DNA of 64,000 nucleotides from Pseudomonas kairouanensis (GTDB lineage Bacteria > Pseudomonadota > Gammaproteobacteria > Pseudomonadales > Pseudomonadaceae). Position 1 is the first letter of the stretch; each line of letters starts with the position of its first letter. The stretch spans positions 1 to 64,000 of the forward strand of contig NZ_QUZU01000027.1 of assembly GCF_004682055.1 (NCBI RefSeq). Reading direction: 5' to 3'. This document shows positions 34,044-42,629 of this stretch, piece after piece. The position numbers and the translations under genes were made by a program. A model generated the notes under the pieces. That model searched no databases and was not told the DNA's origin. It was given only the letters and a program-made list of their open reading frames with translations.

Positions 34044-35660
34044 CTAACCGATTTGCCGGGCAGAGCGTCGGATCAGCCCGATCACCGGCAGCAGGCCCAC
34101 CAACACCAATGTCAACGCGGGCAGCGAGGCTCTCGCCCACTCGCCTTCGCTGGTCATCTCAAAGATACGAACCGCCAGGGTGTCCCAGCCGAACGGGCGC
34201 ATCAGCAGGGTCGCGGGCATTTCCTTGAGCACATCGACAAATACCAACAACGCCGCACTCAACGTCCCCGGCAGCAACAACGGCAGATACACTTTGCAAA
34301 ACAGTCGCGGCCCGCTCACGCCAAGACTGCGGGCGGCTTCAGGCAGCGATGGGCGGATGCGCGCCAGGCTGTTTTCCAGCGGCCCATAGGCCACCGCCAG
34401 AAAGCGCACCAGGTACGCCAACACCAACGCCGACAGACTGCCCAGCAGCAGCGGCTTGCCCGCGCCACCCAGCCAGCCGGAAAAGGGCACCACCAGTTCA
34501 CGGTCCAGGTAGCTGAACGCCAACATGATCGAAACGGCCAGTACCGAGCCCGGCAAGGCATAGCCGACGTTGGCCAGGCTGATGCCGGAGCGGATCGCCC
34601 GCGTCGGCGCCAGGCGGTTGGCGAATGCCAGCACCAGCGCCACGCTGACAGTGATCAGCGCTGCAATCCCGCCCAAGTAGAGGGTGTGGACGATCAAGCC
34701 CGAGTACCGCTCATCCAGGTCGAAGCGGCCGCGCTGCCAGAACCAGGCGACCAGTTGCAGCATCGGGATCACGAAGGCACAGGCGAACACCAACCCACAC
34801 CAACCACTGGCTGCGGCAGCCTTGAACCCGCGCAGGTGATACAGCGCCTTGCCCCGAGGCCGCTCATTGCTGGGTCGGCTGGCACCACGGGCGCGGCGCT
34901 CGCCGTACAGCACCACCATCACCACCAACAGCAACAGGCTGGCCAATTGGGCCGCGCTGGATAGGCTGAAAAAGCCGTACCACGTTTTGTAGATCGCGGT
35001 GGTAAAGGTGTCGAAGTTGAACACCGAAACAGCGCCAAAATCCGCCAAGGTCTCCATCAGCGCCAAGGCCACCCCCGCCCCAATCGCCGGTCGCGCCATC
35101 GGCAGCGCTACGCGCCAGAACGCTTGCCACGGCGACTGCCCCAGCACCCGCGCCGCTTCCATCAGGCCTTTGCCCTGGGCCAGGAACGCGGTGCGCGCCA
35201 GCAAGTAGACGTAGGGGTAGAACACCAGCACCAACACGATGACCACGCCGCTGGTAGAACGCACACGGGGCAAGCGCAGGCCGCTGCCGAACCATTCGCG
35301 CAACAGGGTTTGCACGGGGCCGGCAAAATCCAGAAGGCCGACAAACACAAAGGCCAGCACATAGGCCGGAATCGCGAAGGGCAGCATCAATGCCCAGTCG
35401 AGCCAGCGCCGACCAGGGAATTCGCAGAGACTGGTGAGCCAGGCCAGGCTGACGCCGAGCAACGTCACGCCGACACCAACGCCCAGCACCAGGGTCAGGG
35501 TGTTGCCCAGCAGGCGCGGCATCTGGGTTTCCCACAGGTGGGACCAGATCTGTGCGTCGATACTTTGCCAGGACAGCAGCAATACGCTCAGCGGCAGCAG
35601 CACCAGGGCGGCGACGGTGAAGACCGGCAGGTACCAGCGGCGTTGGGCGGGGTGGGCCAA
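34044..35660 (-). CDS. Iron(III) ABC transporter permease, two-domain (FbpB/SfuB type)
   Basis: A 538-residue inner-membrane protein with about twelve spans in two homologous halves. Each half has an ATPase-coupling loop: 'EAARVLGQSPWQAFWRVALP' and 'EAARSLGVSGPRLFCKVYLP'. This is the architecture of ferric-iron permeases. The only start in the frame near the family N-terminus is TTG at 35660, with a weak GAGAA site; an in-frame stop lies 12 bases further up. No ATPase gene accompanies it here. It follows the binding-protein gene across a REP. Confidence 0.88.
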   Translation of the reverse strand: MAHPAQRRWYLPVFTVAALVLLPLSVLLLSWQSIDAQIWSHLWETQMPRLLGNTLTLVLGVGVGVTLLGVSLAWLTSLCEFPGRRWLDWALMLPFAIPAYVLAFVFVGLLDFAGPVQTLLREWFGSGLRLPRVRSTSGVVIVLVLVFYPYVYLLARTAFLAQGKGLMEAARVLGQSPWQAFWRVALPMARPAIGAGVALALMETLADFGAVSVFNFDTFTTAIYKTWYGFFSLSSAAQLASLLLLVVMVVLYGERRARGASRPSNERPRGKALYHLRGFKAAAASGWCGLVFACAFVIPMLQLVAWFWQRGRFDLDERYSGLIVHTLYLGGIAALITVSVALVLAFANRLAPTRAIRSGISLANVGYALPGSVLAVSIMLAFSYLDRELVVPFSGWLGGAGKPLLLGSLSALVLAYLVRFLAVAYGPLENSLARIRPSLPEAARSLGVSGPRLFCKVYLPLLLPGTLSAALLVFVDVLKEMPATLLMRPFGWDTLAVRIFEMTSEGEWARASLPALTLVLVGLLPVIGLIRRSARQIG

Positions 35661-35705
35661 AGTCGGTTCTCAGTAAATGGATATCTTGAAGTCACCACAA
35701 TCCAA

Positions 35706-35794
35706 TGTGGGAGGGGGCTTGCCCCCGATTGCGGTGGATCAGTCACTGATGAGTAGACTGACACTCCGCTATCGGGGGCAAGCCCCCTCCCACA
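35706..35794. repeat. REP doublet, 'gggggcttgcccccga' type
   Basis: Arms 'tgtgggagggggcttgcccc' and 'ggggcaagccccctcccaca' flank a short 'gtggatcagtcactgatgag...' centre. It sits between the iron-binding-protein and permease genes of one transcription unit. Confidence 0.9.
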
Positions 35795-35811
35795 TTTAGA
35801 CTTGCAGTGTG

Positions 35812-36816
35812 TCAGTTCCAGCCAGCCCGATCCATCAAGCGAATCGCCTCGGCCTGACGCTTGCCGGCCACTTCCACCGGCAATGTGTCTGCTACGAACT
35901 TGCCCCAGCTCGCCACTTCGGCCGACGGCGGCACCGTCGGGTTGGCCGGGAACTCCTGGTTCACGTCGGCGAAGATCTTCTGCGCTTCAGGCGTGGTCAT
36001 CCACTCCACCAGCGCCTTGGCCGCTTCCGGGTGCGGTGCATGTTTGGTCAGGCCGATACCCGACAGGTTCACATGCACGCCACGGTCGCCCTGGTTCGGC
36101 CAGAACAGCTTCACCGCCAGGCTCGGGTTCTGCTTGTGCAGGCGGCCGTAGTAGTAGGTGTTGACGATGCCAACGTCGCACTGCCCGGCGTTGATCGCTT
36201 CCAGCACGGCGATGTCATCGGAGAACACGTCGGTGGACAGGTTGTTGACCCAGCCCTTGACGATTTCTTCGGTCTTGGCCGCGCCATGGGTTTCGATCAG
36301 GGTGGCGGTCAGTGATTGGTTGTAGACCTTTTTCGCCGTGCGCAGGCACAAGCGGCCTTCCCACTGTTTATCGGCCAGGGCTTCATAAGTGGTGAGATCA
36401 CCCGGTTTTACCCGGTCGGTGGAATAGGCGATGGTACGCGCACGCAGGCTCAAGCCGGTCCAGGCATGCGCCGAAGAGCGGTATTGCAGGGGGATGTTCT
36501 TGTCGATCACGGGGGAGGTGAACGGTTGCAGGATGCCCATCTGTTCGGCCTGCCAGAGGTTGCCGGCATCGACGGTGAGCAGCAGGTCGGCGGTGGCGTT
36601 TTCGCCCTCGGCCTTGATGCGCTGCATCAGTGGGGCTTCCTTGTCGGTGATGAATTTGATCTTCACCCCGGTTTTCTGGGTATAGGCGTCGAAAACCGGC
36701 TTGATCAGTTCATCGATGCGCGAGGAGTAGACCACCACTTCGTCGGCAGCCTGCACGGTGGTGCTGCCGATCAGGATGAGTGCCAGAGCAGTCAGGAGGC
36801 GCTTGGGTGCCAACAT
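35812..36816 (-). CDS. Periplasmic iron(III)-binding protein (FbpA/AfuA type)
   Basis: A 334-residue secreted binding protein: signal peptide of about 23 residues (cleavage VQA-ADE), then 'EVVVYSSRIDELIKPVFDAY'. A pair of adjacent Tyr residues in 'GIVNTYYYGRL' corresponds to the iron-ligating Tyr pair of FbpA-type proteins. It delivers ferric iron to the permease downstream. A Fur-box-like sequence lies at 36846-36864. Specificity for iron rather than another ion is by family. Confidence 0.9.
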   Translation of the reverse strand: MLAPKRLLTALALILIGSTTVQAADEVVVYSSRIDELIKPVFDAYTQKTGVKIKFITDKEAPLMQRIKAEGENATADLLLTVDAGNLWQAEQMGILQPFTSPVIDKNIPLQYRSSAHAWTGLSLRARTIAYSTDRVKPGDLTTYEALADKQWEGRLCLRTAKKVYNQSLTATLIETHGAAKTEEIVKGWVNNLSTDVFSDDIAVLEAINAGQCDVGIVNTYYYGRLHKQNPSLAVKLFWPNQGDRGVHVNLSGIGLTKHAPHPEAAKALVEWMTTPEAQKIFADVNQEFPANPTVPPSAEVASWGKFVADTLPVEVAGKRQAEAIRLMDRAGWN

Positions 36817-36845
36817 GGGGGCGGTCTCTCATTTGCAAAAAGAGG

Positions 36846-36864
36846 GCAAATGATAAGGACTCAC
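36846..36864 (-). promoter_or_regulatory. Possible Fur box upstream of the iron-binding protein
   Basis: 'gcaaatgataaggactcac' agrees with 12 of 19 bases of the standard Fur box by my hand alignment. It lies 30-48 bases before the start codon, a suitable place for repression by Fur. Confidence 0.35.
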
Positions 36865-36911
36865 ATTTGGTGATGCTTGGCGGAGGCGTTACCAGATGTT
36901 GCACAAACCTT

Positions 36912-38135
36912 TCAGGGCTTGGCCAACTCCGGTAGATCTCCAGTCAAGCCCAGCGCCTGACGCACAAACACCGCTTTCGCTTCTGGCATCTGGTCAACCA
37001 TCTTCAGCCCCGCGTTGCGCAGCCAGCGCAGCGGCAGTTGGTCGGCCTGGAACAGTCGTTCAAAGCCTTCCATCGCCGCCATCAACGCCAGGTTGTGGGG
37101 CATGCGTCGGCGCTCGTAGCGGCTCAGCACTTTCACATCCGCCAGGCGTTCGCCGCGTTCGGTAGCCGCCAACAGCACTTCGGCCAGGGTCGCCGCGTCG
37201 AGGAAGCCCAGGTTTACGCCCTGCCCTGCCAATGGGTGGATCACATGGGCGGCATCGCCGATCAAGGCCAGGCCTTCGGCCACATAGCGTTTGGCGTGAC
37301 GCTGACGCAGCGGAACGCAGACTCGCGGGTCGGCACTGACCACAGTGCCCAGGCACCCTTCAAAAGCGCGCTCCAATTCACGGCAGAAGCGCTCGTCATC
37401 CAGCGCCATCAGGCGCTCGGACTCTGCCGGTGTAGTCGACCAGACAATCGAACACCAATCCTCCTGCCCATCGCGCACCAGCGGCAAAAACGCCAGCGGG
37501 CCGGTGTCGGTAAACCGTTGCCAGGCCGTACGCCGGTGCGGCTGGCTGCTGCGTACGCTGGTAACGATGGCGTTATGCAGGTAATCCCATTCGCGGGTGG
37601 CGGTGCCGGTCAGGCGGCGCACCGCAGAGTTGGCGCCATCGGCCGCCACCACCAGCGGGGCACGCAGTTTGCGGCCATCGGCCAGGGTCAGCAGCCAGTC
37701 GTCGCCGGAGCGGCGCATCTGCTCCAGGCGCGCATTGGCCAGCAGGCCCAGGTCGCAGTCGTGCAGGCGATCGAGCAGCGCATCCTGAACCACGCGGTTC
37801 TCAACGATATGCCCGAGCACTTCGGCGTGCACACTGGCGGCCGAAAAGTGGATCTGCCCGGTGCCGCTGCCGTCCCACACCTGCATCTCGCCATAAGGGC
37901 TGGCGCGGCGTTCGACGATGCCATCCCACACCCCAAGGCGCTCCAGGATGCGCTGGCTGGCGGCCGACAAGGCGCTCACCCGGGGCTCGAATGCCGCGTC
38001 GTGGTCGAAGGGCTTGACGCTCAACGGGCTGCCGTCAAGCAGCAGCACCTGCAAGCCACTGCCCTGCAACGCCAGCGCCAGGGCGCTTCCGACCATTCCG
38101 GCCCCGACAATCAGCACATCTGCGCGCATGTCCAT
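36912..38135 (-). CDS. ubiI: Ubiquinone-pathway FAD hydroxylase (UbiI-like)
   Basis: A 407-residue flavoprotein monooxygenase of the UbiH/UbiF/UbiI/Coq6 family. It has the FAD-binding 'VLIVGAGMVGSALALALQGSG', the middle 'VVAADGANSAVR' motif and the late 'LALIGDAAHVIHPLAGQGVNLG' motif. These enzymes hydroxylate the ubiquinone ring with O2. The two-hydroxylase arrangement with ubiH close by matches the P. aeruginosa PA5221/PA5223 locus, where this position is assigned UbiI (C5 hydroxylation). It is the last gene of a minus-strand cluster with pepP, ubiH and a DUF4442 gene. Confidence 0.88.
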   Translation of the reverse strand: MDMRADVLIVGAGMVGSALALALQGSGLQVLLLDGSPLSVKPFDHDAAFEPRVSALSAASQRILERLGVWDGIVERRASPYGEMQVWDGSGTGQIHFSAASVHAEVLGHIVENRVVQDALLDRLHDCDLGLLANARLEQMRRSGDDWLLTLADGRKLRAPLVVAADGANSAVRRLTGTATREWDYLHNAIVTSVRSSQPHRRTAWQRFTDTGPLAFLPLVRDGQEDWCSIVWSTTPAESERLMALDDERFCRELERAFEGCLGTVVSADPRVCVPLRQRHAKRYVAEGLALIGDAAHVIHPLAGQGVNLGFLDAATLAEVLLAATERGERLADVKVLSRYERRRMPHNLALMAAMEGFERLFQADQLPLRWLRNAGLKMVDQMPEAKAVFVRQALGLTGDLPELAKP

Positions 38136-38138
38136 GGT

Positions 38139-38624
38139 TTAAGCCTGTCTCGCTGGCGGCTTGCGCCGCACGTAAAGGGTTTTGTCGACCCGCGCCACCA
38201 GAGTGCCGGAGCCGTCATGAATCTGTACCTTGAGGTGGGGCAAGTACTTCTCGCCACCTTCAGTCTGCCGTCGGATCTCATCGAGCAAGGCGTCGTCGAT
38301 GGAAAATTCGGCAAACACCGGGCCTTTGCCCGGTGAGATGAAATCGATGCTCGCGGCCTTGTCCCAGACGATGTAGTCGCGGCCCAGGTTCTCCATGAGC
38401 ATCAACATGTAGAACGGATCGACCATCGAATACAGGCTGCCGCCGAACTGCGTGCCGACGTAGTTGCGGTTGTACCAACCCAGGCCCATGCGCACTTTGA
38501 CGTGACGAAAATCGGCGCTCAAGTGCTGAACGCTGACGCCCGCGCCCAAGTACGGTGGGTACAGGGTCATGATCCAACGCAACAACCGCGCCTTGCCCAG
38601 ACGCTCGATCAACCACTTACGCAT
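38139..38624 (-). CDS. DUF4442 hot-dog-fold protein, putative thioesterase
   Basis: A 161-residue protein with the hot-dog (PaaI-like) pattern: 'LGWYNRNYVGTQFGGSLYSMVDPFYMLMLM' in outline at 65-95, then strands ending 'VDKTLYVRRK'. The start at 38624 (MRKWLIERLG) overlaps the ubiH stop by eight bases, and only three bases separate its stop from ubiI. Tight packing between two ubiquinone hydroxylase genes hints at a link with that pathway. Activity on acyl-CoA is a family guess. Confidence 0.82.
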   Translation of the reverse strand: MRKWLIERLGKARLLRWIMTLYPPYLGAGVSVQHLSADFRHVKVRMGLGWYNRNYVGTQFGGSLYSMVDPFYMLMLMENLGRDYIVWDKAASIDFISPGKGPVFAEFSIDDALLDEIRRQTEGGEKYLPHLKVQIHDGSGTLVARVDKTLYVRRKPPARQA

Positions 38625-39804
38625 CGGGACGCGTGCCCAGCCCCATGGCCTGACGGGCGAACCAACGCTTGGCCGGTGGCAGCAGGTCCAGGCCCAGCAG
38701 GCCCATGTTGCGGCCCAGCGCCACCAGCGATTGGGCACTGCCAAACAGGCGCGTGACCTGGTCGGAAAAACCCACGGTCAGCTTCTGGTCCAGGCGCTGG
38801 CGTTCGCGATAGCTCTGCAAGGTGGCCAGGTCGCCCGGCACCTGGGGCCCGGCCAGCAAGGCTTCGGCCAAGGCATTGGCATCGCGCAGGGACAGGTTGA
38901 AACCCTGCCCGGCAATCGGGTGCAGGCTGTGGGCGGCATTGCCGAGGATGGCCAGGTGGGAGCGCACTTGTTCTTCGGCTTCCACCAGGGTCAGCGGGTA
39001 CAAATGACGCGCACCCACCTGCTTGAGCGTACCCAGGCGATAACCGAACACGCCCTGCAATTCGCTGAGAAAGGCGCGCTCATCGAGGTTGGCCAGGCGC
39101 TGGGCGTCCATGCCGATGCGCGTCCACACCAGGGCGCAGCGGTTGTCCGGCAGCGGCAGCAGGGCCATCGGGCCGTCATCGGTGAAGCGTTCGAAAGCTT
39201 CGCCGTTGTGGGCTTCGCTGGGGGTGATGTTGGCGATCAGTGCGCTCTGGTTGTACGGGCGGGTTTTCACGCCGATGCCCAGTTGCTCGCGCAGACCGGA
39301 ACGGCCGCCATCGGCCAGCACGGCGAGGTCGCACTCCAGCACGGTTTCATCGTTGAGGGTCAGGCGGTAGCCATCGGGCAGCGGCTCCATGCGCGTGACT
39401 TCGGCCGGGCAACGCCAGCTGACCACGTCCTTGTCCAGGCCTTGCCACAGGCATTGGCCAAGCCAGGCGTTTTCCACCACATAACCCAGGGCCGGTACGC
39501 CTTCTTCCATGGCAGACAGGCGCGCCGTGGAAAAACGCCCGCGGTCTGACACATGAATCTGCTTGATCGGCTCGGCGCGGCGGGAGATGGCCTGCCACAG
39601 GCCCAGGCGCTGATAAATCTGCTTGGCGCCGTAGGACAGCGCCGACGAGCGCGCATCGTAGCTCGGCTGATAGCTGTCGCCTGGGGCAAACGGTTCGATC
39701 AGCACGATCTTCCAGCCACGGGCCTTGGCCCCGGCCTGCAACGCCAGCGCCAGGCTCGCGCCCACCAGGCCGCCACCGATAATGGCCAGGTTGACCCGGC
39801 TCAT
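38617..39804 (-). CDS. ubiH: 2-octaprenyl-6-methoxyphenol hydroxylase
   Basis: A 395-residue FAD monooxygenase of ubiquinone synthesis. Motifs are 'LAIIGGGLVGASLALALQAG', 'LAVLADGGRSGLREQ' and 'LAILGNAAHSLHPIAGQGFNL'. In the last motif Asn replaces the usual Asp of 'GDAAH', as in UbiH proteins. Its start overlaps the pepP stop by four bases (ATGA), the same pepP-ubiH pairing as in E. coli. It probably acts in the UbiJ/UbiK-associated complex. Confidence 0.94.
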   Translation of the reverse strand: MSRVNLAIIGGGLVGASLALALQAGAKARGWKIVLIEPFAPGDSYQPSYDARSSALSYGAKQIYQRLGLWQAISRRAEPIKQIHVSDRGRFSTARLSAMEEGVPALGYVVENAWLGQCLWQGLDKDVVSWRCPAEVTRMEPLPDGYRLTLNDETVLECDLAVLADGGRSGLREQLGIGVKTRPYNQSALIANITPSEAHNGEAFERFTDDGPMALLPLPDNRCALVWTRIGMDAQRLANLDERAFLSELQGVFGYRLGTLKQVGARHLYPLTLVEAEEQVRSHLAILGNAAHSLHPIAGQGFNLSLRDANALAEALLAGPQVPGDLATLQSYRERQRLDQKLTVGFSDQVTRLFGSAQSLVALGRNMGLLGLDLLPPAKRWFARQAMGLGTRPDA

Positions 39805-41123
39805 CGGGCCGCCGCCATCAGCGCTTCGATCTCGGCGACCGCCTTGGGCACGCCGCCGGTCAGGATTTCACAGCCTTGCTTGGTCACCACCACGTCGTCC
39901 TCGATGCGTACGCCAATGCCACGCCATTTCTTTGCCACATTCAGATTGTCCGGCGCGATGTAGATGCCCGGCTCCACGGTCAAGGCCATGCCGACTTCCA
40001 GCACCCGCCATTCACCGCCCACTTTGTACTCGCCCACATCATGCACATCCATGCCCAGCCAGTGGCCGGCGCGGTGCATGTAGAACGCCTTGTAGGCTTC
40101 GCTGGCGATCAACTCGTCCACGTCGCCCTGCAGCAAACCCAGCTTGACCAGCCCGGCGGTAATGACGCGCACCGTGGCCTCATGAGCCTGGTTCCAGTGC
40201 TTGTCGGGGGCGATTTCGGCAAAGGCGGCTTCTTGGGAGGCCAGCACAATGTCGTAGATCGCCTTCTGCTCTGGTGAAAACTTGCCGTTGACCGGCCAGG
40301 TGCGCGTGATGTCGCTGGCGTAGCAGTCGATCTCGCAACCGGCGTCGATCAGCACCAGGTCGCCGTCCTTGAGCAGCGCGTCATTCTGCTGGTAATGCAG
40401 GATGCAGCTGTTGCGCCCGGCGGCGACGATGGAACCATAGGCCGGCATCTTCGCGCCGCCCTTGCGAAATTCGTAATCGAGCTCGGCTTCGAGGCTGAAC
40501 TCATGCAACCCCGCGCGACTGGCCTGCATCGCCCGCACATGGGCGGCGCAGGAAATGCGTGCCGCTTCGCGCATCACCTTCACTTCTGCCGCCGATTTAT
40601 ACAGGCGCATGTCGTGAAGCAGATGATCCAGGGCAACGAATTCGTTCGGCGGCTGGGCGCCGAGGTGCGCTTTAGAGCGGATCACGTTGATCCACTCCAT
40701 CAGGTGGCGGTCGAATTCGGCGTTGCTGCCCATGGCCGAATACACCCGGTCGCGGCCTTCGATCAGGCCGGGCAGGATGTCGTCGATATCGGTGATGGGA
40801 AACGCGTCGTCGGCGCCAAAGTCACGGGTCGCGCCTTCGGTGCCGGCGCGCAGGCCGTCCCACAGTTCACGTTCGGCGTTGCGCTCGCGGCAGAACAGCA
40901 CGTATTCGCCGTGCAGGCGACCGGGCATCAGCACGATCACAGCTTCCGGTTCGGGGAAACCGCTCAGGTACTGGAAGTCGCTGTCCTGGCGGTACACGTG
41001 CTCGACATCACGGTTGCGAATGGCCACGGCGGCGGCCGGCAGGATCGCGATGCTGTTGGGTTCCATCTGCGCCATGAGCGCCTTGCGGCGCCGGGTGTAT
41101 TCCGCTCGGGGGATATGAATCAT
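39801..41123 (-). CDS. pepP: Xaa-Pro aminopeptidase
   Basis: A 440-residue M24 metallopeptidase that releases N-terminal residues ahead of proline. All five metal ligands are visible: two Asp in 'LIDAGCEIDCYASDITRTWP', His in 'HRAGHWLGMDVHD', Glu in 'LTVEPGIYI' and Glu in 'GVRIEDDVVVT'. It is the second gene of the ygfB-pepP-ubiH operon, 21 bases after ygfB. A cytoplasmic location is expected. Confidence 0.96.
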   Translation of the reverse strand: MIHIPRAEYTRRRKALMAQMEPNSIAILPAAAVAIRNRDVEHVYRQDSDFQYLSGFPEPEAVIVLMPGRLHGEYVLFCRERNAERELWDGLRAGTEGATRDFGADDAFPITDIDDILPGLIEGRDRVYSAMGSNAEFDRHLMEWINVIRSKAHLGAQPPNEFVALDHLLHDMRLYKSAAEVKVMREAARISCAAHVRAMQASRAGLHEFSLEAELDYEFRKGGAKMPAYGSIVAAGRNSCILHYQQNDALLKDGDLVLIDAGCEIDCYASDITRTWPVNGKFSPEQKAIYDIVLASQEAAFAEIAPDKHWNQAHEATVRVITAGLVKLGLLQGDVDELIASEAYKAFYMHRAGHWLGMDVHDVGEYKVGGEWRVLEVGMALTVEPGIYIAPDNLNVAKKWRGIGVRIEDDVVVTKQGCEILTGGVPKAVAEIEALMAAAR

Positions 41124-41143
41124 GGGCAGATGGGCTTCCTTTC

Positions 41144-41701
41144 TTAGTGCAGCGACGGCTTGGGCGCGGCCGGCTCAGCGGACTTCTTGGTCTCGGTGAA
41201 CAGCAGCAGCGGCGCTACGCGCAGGTATTCCATCACTTCCATGTAGTCGCCTTCACCGTCTTCGGACTCTTCCAGGGCGTCTTGCACCTGGGAGATGGCC
41301 GCCAGGTCCTGCAGCACTTCCTTGGCGTCGGTGCTCAGTTCCAGGCCACCGGCGTTCACGCCAAAACCGTGGAGGAAGCCCTGGCACCATTGGCCCAGGG
41401 CAGCGGCACGTTCAGCGAGCGGTGCGTCGTCGGTGGGCAGCAGCAGGACCACAGTGACGTCGTCACCGGTCAGCTCGCCCTTGACCATTTCCTGCAGGCC
41501 GATCAGCGCGTTGCGCACGTTGTCGGTCGGCTCGGTTTCCAGCAGCTCGGCCACATCGGCCAGCCAGTTGTCGGCATCAAAGCCAACGCCGGTGCAGCTG
41601 CGGCCCAGCAACACGCCGTGCAACTCGGCAGGCGAGCAAGGGTGGCCGCTGGTGCTCAGCAGTTTGGAGAAAGCATCGTACGGGGAGTTCTGAATGGGCA
41701 T
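41144..41701 (-). CDS. ygfB: UPF0149 (YgfB) family protein
   Basis: A 185-residue helical protein of the UPF0149/YgfB family: 'SPYDAFSKLLSTSGHPCSPAELHGVLLG', 'ALGQWCQGFLHGFG' and 'DYMEVMEYLRVAPLLLF' are family signatures. In P. aeruginosa, YgfB is linked to beta-lactam resistance through regulation of ampDh3 (established knowledge, not visible here). It heads the ygfB-pepP-ubiH-DUF4442-ubiI cluster and is divergent from the zapB-like and zapA genes. Confidence 0.94.
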   Translation of the reverse strand: MPIQNSPYDAFSKLLSTSGHPCSPAELHGVLLGRSCTGVGFDADNWLADVAELLETEPTDNVRNALIGLQEMVKGELTGDDVTVVLLLPTDDAPLAERAAALGQWCQGFLHGFGVNAGGLELSTDAKEVLQDLAAISQVQDALEESEDGEGDYMEVMEYLRVAPLLLFTETKKSAEPAAPKPSLH

Positions 41702-41839
41702 GGTGAGCTAGGCGCCAGACGGCGCAATGTCTAGAATGGAGCGCTGTATCCTAGCACCGGCAGACGTACCAAGACTATCAAGGGCGTCAGATCGTTTATC
41801 CTGCAGTTGCCATTCATCAGACAAATCCAGTGGAACCCA

Positions 41840-42049
41840 ATGGAAGACACCGACCTGCAAGCGCTGATGGCCAGACTCGAATTGCTAATTACTCGGGTCG
41901 AGCAACTTAAGAGTCAAAACGGACTCCTACTAGCTCAGGAAAAAACCTGGCGCGAGGAACGCGCTCACCTCATTGAAAAAAACGAAATCGCCCGGCGTAA
42001 GGTCGAATCGATGATTTCGCGCCTGAAGGCCCTGGAGCAAGACTCATGA
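41840..42049 (+). CDS. TIGR02449 family coiled-coil protein, ZapB-like
   Basis: A 69-residue, almost wholly coiled-coil protein ('LQALMARLELLITRVEQLKSQN' heptads) of the TIGR02449 family. Its stop overlaps the zapA start (ATGA), and by context it is probably a division-associated partner of ZapA, like ZapB. The start at 41840 (MEDTDLQAL) is chosen by family length. Confidence 0.88.
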   Translation: MEDTDLQALMARLELLITRVEQLKSQNGLLLAQEKTWREERAHLIEKNEIARRKVESMISRLKALEQDS

Positions 42050-42363
42050 GTTCAAGCAATAGCGTCACCGTGCAGATCCTCGACAAAGAGTATTCGATCA
42101 TCTGCCCCCAGGAAGAGCGCAACAACCTGGTGAGCGCCGCCCGCTACCTGGATGGCAAGATGCGCGAGATCCGCAGCAGCGGCAAAGTGATCGGCGCCGA
42201 CCGTATTGCCGTGATGGCCGCGTTGAATATCACCCACGACCTGCTGCATAAGCAGGAACGCCCGGACGTGCAGGCCAGCGGGTCGACGCGTGAGCAGGTG
42301 CGTGACCTGCTGGACCGTGTCGATCTGGTGCTTTCCAGCGATTCAGACGCACCCAAGGGCTGA
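42046..42363 (+). CDS. zapA: Cell division protein ZapA
   Basis: A 105-residue FtsZ-ring stabiliser: N-terminal globular part 'VTVQILDKEYSIICPQEERNNL' and a C-terminal coiled coil. It binds and bundles FtsZ at mid-cell. Overlap with the ZapB-like gene indicates coupled translation. The 6S RNA gene follows directly, as in most gamma-proteobacteria. Confidence 0.95.
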   Translation: MSSSNSVTVQILDKEYSIICPQEERNNLVSAARYLDGKMREIRSSGKVIGADRIAVMAALNITHDLLHKQERPDVQASGSTREQVRDLLDRVDLVLSSDSDAPKG

Positions 42364-42395
42364 TTGCCGTGAGTGTTTAAGGTATACTCGCCCCA

Positions 42396-42576
42396 CTCCC
42401 TGGCGTGTTTGCCAGTCGGCGATGTCCCTGAGCCGATTCGCACTACCCTGGAAGTTGCACGTTGGGCTGGTGTGCATGTCCGCTAGACGGAAAGCCTTAA
42501 AGCCTACTGCTTCTTCCACCTTGAACTTTCGGGTTCAAGGGCTAAGTCGACAGCGGCTCTGTCGGGGAGCCTGAAT
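42396..42576 (+). ncRNA. ssrS: 6S RNA
   Basis: About 180 bases between zapA and ygfA that match the 6S RNA layout: 'gtccctgagccg' near the 5' end, the central 'ggtgtgcatgtccgc' bubble region, 'agacggaaagccttaaagcc', and 'accttgaact...gggttcaaggg' forming the 3' hairpin, with the ends pairing. A sigma-70 -10 box 'tatact' is at 42383-42388. 6S RNA mimics an open promoter and binds the sigma-70 RNA polymerase in stationary phase. End points are accurate to a few bases only. Confidence 0.93.
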
Positions 42577-42586
42577 TCCCAAACTC

Positions 42587-42615
42587 AATGCCAGTCCTCG
42601 GACTGGCATTGTTTT
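42587..42615 (+). terminator. Terminator hairpin between 6S RNA and ygfA
   Basis: Arms 'aatgccagtcc' and 'ggactggcatt' with a two-base 'tc' loop, then 'gtttt'. Leaky read-through would continue into ygfA, the usual 6S-ygfA arrangement. Confidence 0.85.
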
Positions 42616-42629
42616 ATGAGCCAAAAACC

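Noticed and set aside
37038..38336. A 432-codon open frame opposite ubiI, and similar long frames opposite ubiH, spuBCDE, rho and rbbA
   Set aside because: All are shadows of well-recognised genes, rich in His, Gln and Arg, without ribosome sites or domains.
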